Below, one piece after another: positions 58,601 through 64,000 of a stretch of 64,000 bases of DNA. Position numbers and translations under genes: made by a program. The notes beneath the pieces were generated by a model. That model did no database searches. It worked only from the letters and a program-made list of their open reading frames with translations, and had not been told where the DNA came from. The number at the start of each line of letters is the position of its first letter. Position 1 is the first letter of the stretch. The stretch spans positions 31,492 through 95,491 of the forward strand of contig JAOBSW010001213.1 in NCBI GenBank assembly GCA_026214975.1, given 5' to 3'. This stretch comes from Gentiana macrophylla. Its lineage: Eukaryota; Streptophyta; Magnoliopsida; Gentianales; Gentianaceae.

Positions 58601-59732
58601 ACTTAACGGCTTGCAATTTTCCATTTGAACCTTTTGAGAATCTCTCTTGTGTATCCTTCTTGTGAGATGAAGATTCATGATCCTCTTGTTTTACTTCAAT
58701 GCCAAGATAATATGCCATTAGTCGATATCTGTCATCTCAAATTCTTTGGCCATATCCTTCTTTAACTCCTCAATCATTTTCGGATTGTTGCGGTGAAGAT
58801 CAGATCTTCCACATATAGGCAAACTATTAGAATGTTTTAAGCCTTTTCTTTTAACATAGAGAGCATGCTCGTATGGGCACTTCTTAAACCCTTTCTCTTG
58901 AAAATACTTGTCTATGCGGCTATTCCATGCTCGAGAGAACTGTTTTAGCCGTAAAGTGCCTTCCTTAACATCAAAACTTTGTCTTCACTTCCCTCGATTT
59001 CGTAACGGGTGGTTCTTTGAATATACACTTCTTCTTCAAGAATCCCGTTTAAGAAAATGATTTTACATCCATCGATGTATTTTCCACCTATTTTGAGCCG
59101 CCAAAGAAATGATTAGTCTTACAGTTTCTAGTCGAGCAGCGGGAGCAAAAACCTCTTCGTAGTCGATGCGACTCTTTGACTATACCCTTTTGCCACTAAT
59201 CTGCCTTATATCTTTCAACTTCTCATTTTGGCATTTTTCTTTGTTTTATATACCCACTTCACACGATCGCCTTGTGACCTTTTGGAAGTGTAGCTAACTC
59301 CCAGTATCATTCTTCTTAATTGCCTTTATTTCTTCATCCATTGCGTCTTTCAGTTTTGGCTCTCATGACCTCTTCAAAGTCCATTGGCTCACAATCAAAC
59401 AAAAGGCAAAATAAGGTAAGATCATTTTGGTTTTCTGTTACCTCATATACTTCTTGTAGACTCTAAAGCGTGGAGTTCTTTCTTACGAGCTTTCATTTGA
59501 TGACAATCGTCTTCTTGGGTAGATTGCAAGCTGATGAAGGCTGGAGGGTAGTGGGCTCCTCTCTTGGTTGCTCCATATCGTCCTCGTCAATGTAGGAAGA
59601 AGTTATAGTCATCCTCACATGTCTCCCAATCCATTCTCCTTCTTCATTAAATATAACATCTCGACTAATGATTGTTTTTCTAGTATTCGGATTGTAAAGC
59701 TTGTATCCTTTGGTGTTGGAGTAAGTAACCAA
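58600..59732 (-). pseudogene. Copia B reverse transcriptase, very broken
   Basis: Frame 59493-59732 gives YSNTKGYKLYNPNTRKTIISRDVIFNEEG (end of integrase region) followed by remnants that read as RT on the minus strand with many small deletions. No single open frame exceeds 60 codons in 58600-59490. The YVDD region lies near 58800 but is frameshifted. Confidence 0.7.
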
Positions 59733-59824
59733 TAAAAATATACTTCGCTTTTATCATCCAACTTTCTTACATGCTCGTCAAGTATGTGAACATGGGCTAT
59801 GCTCCGGCTTCGTAGATGAGAGAC

Positions 59825-60541
59825 TCAGGGCTTCCTCCCACTCCATGCTTCTTGTGGTGTCTTGCCCCATACACTTCTTGTTGGTGACCGATTTGACAAG
59901 TAAGTACTGCGGATCTGTGACCTCCGCCTAGAGCTCCTTTGGAAGTCTCTTGCTTTTGAGCATACTCCTCGCCATATCAAGGATTGTTCTATTCTTTCTT
60001 TCGGCGACTCCATTTTGTTGAGGGGACCTTGGAACCGTCAATGGCGACGTATTCCATTTGCACTACAAAACTCTTGAAATTCATTTGAGGTGAATTCTCC
60101 TCCCGGTAAGATCTCAAGGCTTTGATCTACAGAGCCACTCTCTTTTCCACAACTGACTTTAAATTTCTTAAACATCTCAAAAACCTCGATTTTTGCTTCA
60201 AGAAATACACCCATGTTTTTCTTGAAAAATCATCGATGAAGGAGGAAATAATTACTCTTGCCAAGAGAGCTTGGTTTGATTGGACCACACACACGTCTGT
60301 ATGTACTGAGTTCTAGTGGCTTTTGAGCTCTTGAAGTGGATTCCTTGGAAAACTTTTCCTAAATTGTTTTCCATCTGAGACACCACTTCACATACTTGAT
60401 CGGGATGGCGAATCTTTGGGTAATCCTCTCACCATCTCCTTTTTTGGAGCAACTTCTGAACCTCAAAATTGAGATGCCCATATCGAAGATGCCAAAGCCA
60501 AGATGCATCTTTGTAGCATGCCTTGAGACACTTTGCAACAT
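59825..60541 (-). pseudogene. Copia B integrase remnants
   Basis: NRSPTRSVWGKTPQEAWSGRKP, typical of the integrase C-terminal part, is readable near 59830-59900, and an [17 protein letters not shown] reading with frameshifts precedes it. Earlier integrase pieces are out of frame to about 60540. Confidence 0.75.
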
Positions 60542-60760
60542 CGTTTTGAATGTTTATCACAAACATCCTATTCCTTGTCATCGGCACCTTAGCAATTAAG
60601 TTATGCTTTGTCTCGTATAGAAAGGTTATTATCTCTTAAGTGAATATCATAACCTTTCTCCAAAAGTTGCCCAAGACTCAAGATGTTGCTCTTCATGTTT
60701 GGGACATAATAGACAATGGAGATGAATTGATGTTGTCCATTCTTCAATCGGATAAGAATT

Positions 60761-61048
60761 TTACTCTGCATTTTTCTTTGCTATTTTAGAGTCATCTCCA
60801 AAGGATACATTCCCGTTCACAGATTCATCAAGCTCCACGAACATGCTTTTTCTCCCACACATATGATTGCTTGCACGGTATCCAAGTACCATCCTTCCAA
60901 TTTCATGGCCTTTGTAAGCTAGAAGTAGAGTACCATCTTGCTTGATTTCTTTCTTCAACATAGTTGGCCTTTTCTTCAACTCTATTAATTTTAGGAGCTC
61001 TACATTCGGAGGCATAGTGACCAGTTTTTCACAATTATAACACTTCAC
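60761..61048 (-). pseudogene. Copia B zinc knuckle and protease region
   Basis: The frame starts MKCYNCEKL, the beginning of a CCHC knuckle, and later reads [34 protein letters not shown], the copia protease segment around the active site (normally DSGASNHM, here YRASNHM, so the catalytic Asp-Ser-Gly is lost or frameshifted). Confidence 0.8.
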
Positions 61049-61490
61049 ATATGACTTATCATTCCTTGATCTTGAGTTGCCTCTTACGTCCTCGTGATGG
61101 AGTTCCTCCCTTTGAAAATTATCGTTGTCGTCAATCGATTGTCGGCGTTGTCCATATCCTTGTCCACGTCCTCGTCCTCGACCGCGCCTCTACAATATCC
61201 CTGGTGGCGAATGTGTTGACTTTCACTTTATGATTGTTTGTTTCCTTTCTTGGATTAACTTGAGTCTTGAAGTGTTGTTCCACAATCTCTTCCTTTTTCT
61301 TTTCTTTTCTTCATAAGCTTGTAAGGAACCCAAGAGTTGTTCTATAGTCATGGCTTCCAAGTCCTTAGTTTCTTCGATGATAGCAACAATATGCCGAACT
61401 TGGGATTTAGCGATCGAAGAATCTTTTCATGATCTTTCGTCATCGAGCTTTTCACCATTCCTCTTTAGTTGATTAGTAATGGTTAATACT

Positions 61491-61901
61491 CTAGAGAAAT
61501 AGTCGGAGGCGACTTCTCCTTCTTTTCATATGCAAAGCTTGAACTCGGCTCTTAAGGTTTGAAGAGCGTACTTTCTCTTTTGGATACGCCTTTATAGGAA
61601 GTTTGAAGCTTCTCCCGCGCCTCTTTGGCGATCTTTGCTTCCGATATCTTTTCAAAAGCATCCTCGTCAACCCTTGATAAATGAGGTAGAGAGCTTTCTT
61701 GTCTCTCTTTCTTGAGTCTCTCAAACTATCCTTACGAGTTTGAGATAAACCACTTTCATTATTCGGCTCATCGTAGCCTTTCTCTACTATCTCCCATACA
61801 TATTGTGATCCAAGGAGGGCCTTCGTCTTGATGCTCCAATTATCATAATTGCTTTTGTTGAGCATTGGGACTTGAAAGGAACCATGCGGTACTTTAGCCA
61901 T
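61491..61901 (-). pseudogene. Copia B gag N-terminal part
   Basis: A 136-codon frame from ATG 61901: VPMLNKSNYDNWSIKTKALLGSQYVWEIVEKGYDEP is the usual copia gag start (LxxxNYxxWxxxmkalL). The second half is frameshifted into basic sequence. It lies immediately after the PBS. Confidence 0.88.
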
Positions 61902-61939
61902 TACTTGATATGATCACGAACCTTGCTCTGATACCACTT

Positions 61940-62315
61940 TGTTGGAATGAGATATTATTAATGGAGAAGTATTTGAGAGTGGAAGATGGTAGGAAGATTT
62001 GATGGAAGAGACTTCTTTTATTACTTCAAAACTTCTTGATTTTTGCTTGATACAAACACTATGGCTTGGGTCTATTTATAGTACTAGTCTTCAACTAGGA
62101 TTGTTTACAGAGTCTTCCACCTTATTCCTTTACTACCTTATTCTAGTGTCTTCCATACAAGATAATTTATTAACTCTCTAGAATTCTCCACACAAGTACA
62201 TCTACAACATAATTCTAGATTGACTCATACAAGTTTCTAGAACTTGGACCTTAAGGCCTATTTAATTTTGGACTCTTTGAGAAATTAAGGCTCAAAATCA
62301 AGTTTACATTTCAGC
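61940..62315 (-). repeat. 5' LTR of copia B
   Basis: Starts tgttggaatgagata next to the PBS. Its outer end is slightly degraded (catttcagc instead of catttcaaca). Confidence 0.88.
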
Positions 62316-63180
62316 GAGTGAACCTTGTTTAGATCCATTAGATGGAAGGTGAGAGATGGAAAACATATTAAATTTTGGAGGGATGTTTGGGTTGGGATGA
62401 GCCTCTTTGTCAACGTTTCCACGACTATTTAACCTTGCTAGTGATAAGGAGTGTGTAGTGGGGCGATGGAAAATGAGCGATGGCACTTGGAGTTGGGTGT
62501 GGGGTGGAGAAGAGAGATAAAGGAAGGGAATCGGGAGAGCTTATTGATCTTTTAGCTTATCTTCCCGATCTTTTCTTGAGTGCAGATCATTCGGATGCTC
62601 CGTCTTGGACCACTTGATCCCCGTGGTGTCTTTTCCGTTGTCAGTTAAAGAACTTGCTCTTTGGCGATGTTCCTCGCGCTTTTGGGTGTCTCTTCAACTC
62701 ATTGGAATAGCTTAGTTCATACTAAAGTAAACATTCTTAATTGGAAAGCAACTAAATGTAGACTTCCCTCTCTTAATAATCTATCGATAAAGGCATCAGT
62801 CTTACTAGCCTCGTTTGCACGTCTTGTGGGTTGGACCGGGAGGACGAAACTCATCCATTCCTACGATGTCCTTTTGCGGCGTTTGACTTGGAACAAAGTT
62901 TTTCTTGGTGGCATGTTTCATTACATACAAGCGTGGATTGGGGACCGTTTCTACGGTACCTTTGTGCATGAAACAAATGAATTTATCAAGGTATGGGGCC
63001 GCTATCATAAAAATCACGTGTTGGAGCTTATGAAAAAGAAGGAACAATCTCATCTTTCAACTCAAAGCTTGCTTGGTAGTCGATGTGCTTGGAGAAATTC
63101 AAACTCTCAGTTTTCTGGATCAATTTGCGATCGACAAATTTTCTTTAGATTGTGATATTTGGAAAGATCAACCATTAAAT
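62316..63180 (+). pseudogene. LINE N ORF2 C-terminus (zf-RVT region)
   Basis: In changing frames it reads EPLCQRFPRLFNLASDKECVV, MSDGTWSWVWG, then VNILNWKATKCRLPSLNNLSIKG and a Cys/His-rich stretch (SLVCTSCGLDREDETHPFLRC), the zf-RVT domain at the end of plant L1 ORF2. It finishes with KKKRNNLIF-like residues before the 3' UTR. Several frameshifts. Confidence 0.8.
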
Positions 63181-63695
63181 AACTTTAGATAGGCGTTGAT
63201 TGCTTGGTTTAACGTTACTTTTGTTAGGAGTTTGATTTTTCTTGTATTGGAGTAACTCAACCTCTGTAATCTTGGTAACTTAATTATCTATTAGCTAATA
63301 GATAAGTCTTTTAATATTTATATATATATAAGTTGTTGTTCAAAAAAAAAAAATATATATTATTGAAGTAGTTAATTATTTGAGAGACTGTCTAAAGAAG
63401 TTGTGTGTTAGATTTTCTTTGGTGGGCCATGCCTTTCGTCATACACGGCCACCACGCAATACTTCAGATTAGTCGAATTGGTTCAGGATAACGGGGTCTT
63501 TAAGTTGAAGGATACTTAGAGATTTACGTAGAGCTTCAATTTAGGTGAAAATGAAAACTTAGTGTTGTAATTTGATCTAGTTAGCGTCCTCCATTGCCGA
63601 TGATGCTGACATGGCGAAATTTTGATCGGATTTTGCTAACTTGCCATTGAAATTAAGAGAATTTCGATTTTGGCGTTAAAATTGCTCTATCTTAG

Positions 63696-63861
63696 ATTGG
63701 GACGGTATCGTAATATCATGGATATGAATGCTGGATTGGGAGGTTTTGAAGCTTCTCTTCATTCTCCTAAGTTCTGGGTTATGAATGTTGTTCCCACCAT
63801 TGCTGAAGACTACTTTGGGTATCGTTTATGAGCATGGATTAATCGGGATTTACCACGATTG
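63696..63861 (+). pseudogene. Exon fragment of a PMT-type (DUF248) methyltransferase
   Basis: Behind an acceptor-like tctatcttag the strand reads [20 protein letters not shown], then [16 protein letters not shown] and, after a one- or two-base frameshift near 63812, [16 protein letters not shown], ending at a gt donor (63862). These are very characteristic of plant SAM-dependent methyltransferases of the PMT family (Golgi enzymes linked to pectin methylation), where [12 protein letters not shown] binds SAM. The neighbours are not related exons. It is probably a captured or truncated fragment, since the flanking intron 2 of copy 4 runs straight into it. Confidence 0.8.
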
Positions 63862-64000
63862 GTAATACCTTATCCTTGTAGTAGATCTTTGTAAAATAAG
63901 AAACATAATTATATTTTTGGTCCTTTTATCTTCCTCGTTGTCCCAAACTAGTCCTGATCTTTCGTAATGATAGTTTACATCCTTATCTATGCATTTTATT
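63862..64000 (+). other. Sequence after the PMT exon, no feature seen
   Basis: AT-rich, possibly intron, running off the window. Confidence 0.4.

Larger units (their letters stand above)
57494..62315 (-). mobile_element. Ty1-copia retrotransposon B, nested in LINE N
   Basis: LTRs are at 57494-57869 and 61940-62315. TSD gagtg is at 57489-57493 and 62316-62320. The minus-strand PBS tggtatcagagcaagg is at 61921-61936, and the polypurine tract aagtttaagaggggg (minus strand) lies next to 57870. The internal order on the minus strand is gag, knuckle/protease, integrase, RT, RNase H. LTRs are nearly identical. Inside, frameshifts are frequent. Confidence 0.92.
57442..63352 (+). mobile_element. 5'-truncated plant LINE N, split by copia B
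   Basis: The 16-bp TSD atatatattattgaag flanks it (57426-57441 and 63353-63368), and it ends in a poly-A tract (63342-63352), both typical of target-primed reverse transcription. The coding remainder (57442-57493 plus 62316-63180) holds the C-terminal end of ORF2. The net length is about 1.1 kb. The 5' truncation is normal for LINEs. Confidence 0.85.
55063..63690 (+). pseudogene. SGKK-family gene copy 4, exons 1-2 only, split by several elements
   Basis: Exon 1 starts at 55063 (MSGKKAITTLMTP) and is cut after 40 nt by the TRIM/LARD at 55103-57057, resuming at 57063. Exon 2 is about 57170-57359 with the same repeats and the same deletion as copy 3. The acceptor is altered (cgaggcggggaatt), so splicing as drawn fails. 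Intron 2 is interrupted by LINE N (57442-63352) and resumes to about 63690, matching 53990-54300 closely. Copies 3 and 4 thus come from one duplicated segment. A conserved leader lies at 54909-55062. Confidence 0.65.

Overview
The window looks like repeat-rich nuclear DNA of a flowering plant. It is AT-rich and shows GT-AG exon/intron structure, plant hAT, Ty1-copia, Ty3-gypsy, TRIM, LINE and SINE elements, primer-binding sites (PBS) matching plant initiator Met-tRNA, and fragments resembling plant host genes (a PMT-type methyltransferase, possibly a MET1-type DNA methyltransferase). I cannot name the species. No bacterial-type operons, rRNA genes, true tRNA genes or CRISPR arrays were seen.

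The most interesting host content is a dispersed family of small five-exon genes, called here the SGKK family after its N-terminus. The ancestral layout is exon 1 (44 nt, 15 residues), exon 2 (about 210 nt, two repeats of the form IIGRRYIH...RPLF), exon 3 (about 180 nt, charged coiled coil), exon 4 (a short hydrophobic, probably membrane-spanning segment) and exon 5 (a short charged tail). Five copies are visible. Copy 0 (7811-8895) has exons 3-5 only. Copy 1 (13512-24195) is split by nested retrotransposons. Copy 2 (28511-32206) has all five exons. Copy 3 (53598-about 54300) and copy 4 (55063-about 63690) have exons 1-2 only. I do not recognise the protein family.

Layout: 1-2523 decayed hAT transposase on the minus strand; 2600-3600 its likely upstream part, with poly-A tracts and a GC-rich CGCCATGGCG cluster; 4300-5950 weak traces of minus-strand gene exons, including a DNA-methyltransferase-like motif; 6350-6608 a CACTA-like terminus; 7811-8895 copy 0; 9300-9480 a hAT MITE; 10034-10260 palindrome cluster; 11476-11692 a SINE; 11896-13271 an inverted-repeat element carrying a tandem TRIM; 13347-24195 copy 1, whose intron 4 holds copia A (15086-22950), itself carrying copia C (16545-21495); 24530-27240 LINE remnants; 28367-32206 copy 2; 32454-42478 copia D, broken by two long solo LTRs (one with a third nested in it) and a TRIM; 43498-50098 a hAT MITE split by a short Athila-like gypsy element (43509-49939); 51170-52820 a coiled-coil fragment in unusual repetitive DNA; 53020-63690 copies 3 and 4, hit by a MITE, a TRIM/LARD, a LINE and a copia inside that LINE; 63696-63861 an exon fragment of a PMT-type methyltransferase.

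Most insertions were placed by target-site duplications (TSDs) read directly from the sequence, so the order of events can be worked out in several places. Nearly all transposon coding regions carry frameshifts. Because even near-identical LTR pairs differ by many 1-4 base indels, some of these could be sequencing or assembly errors.
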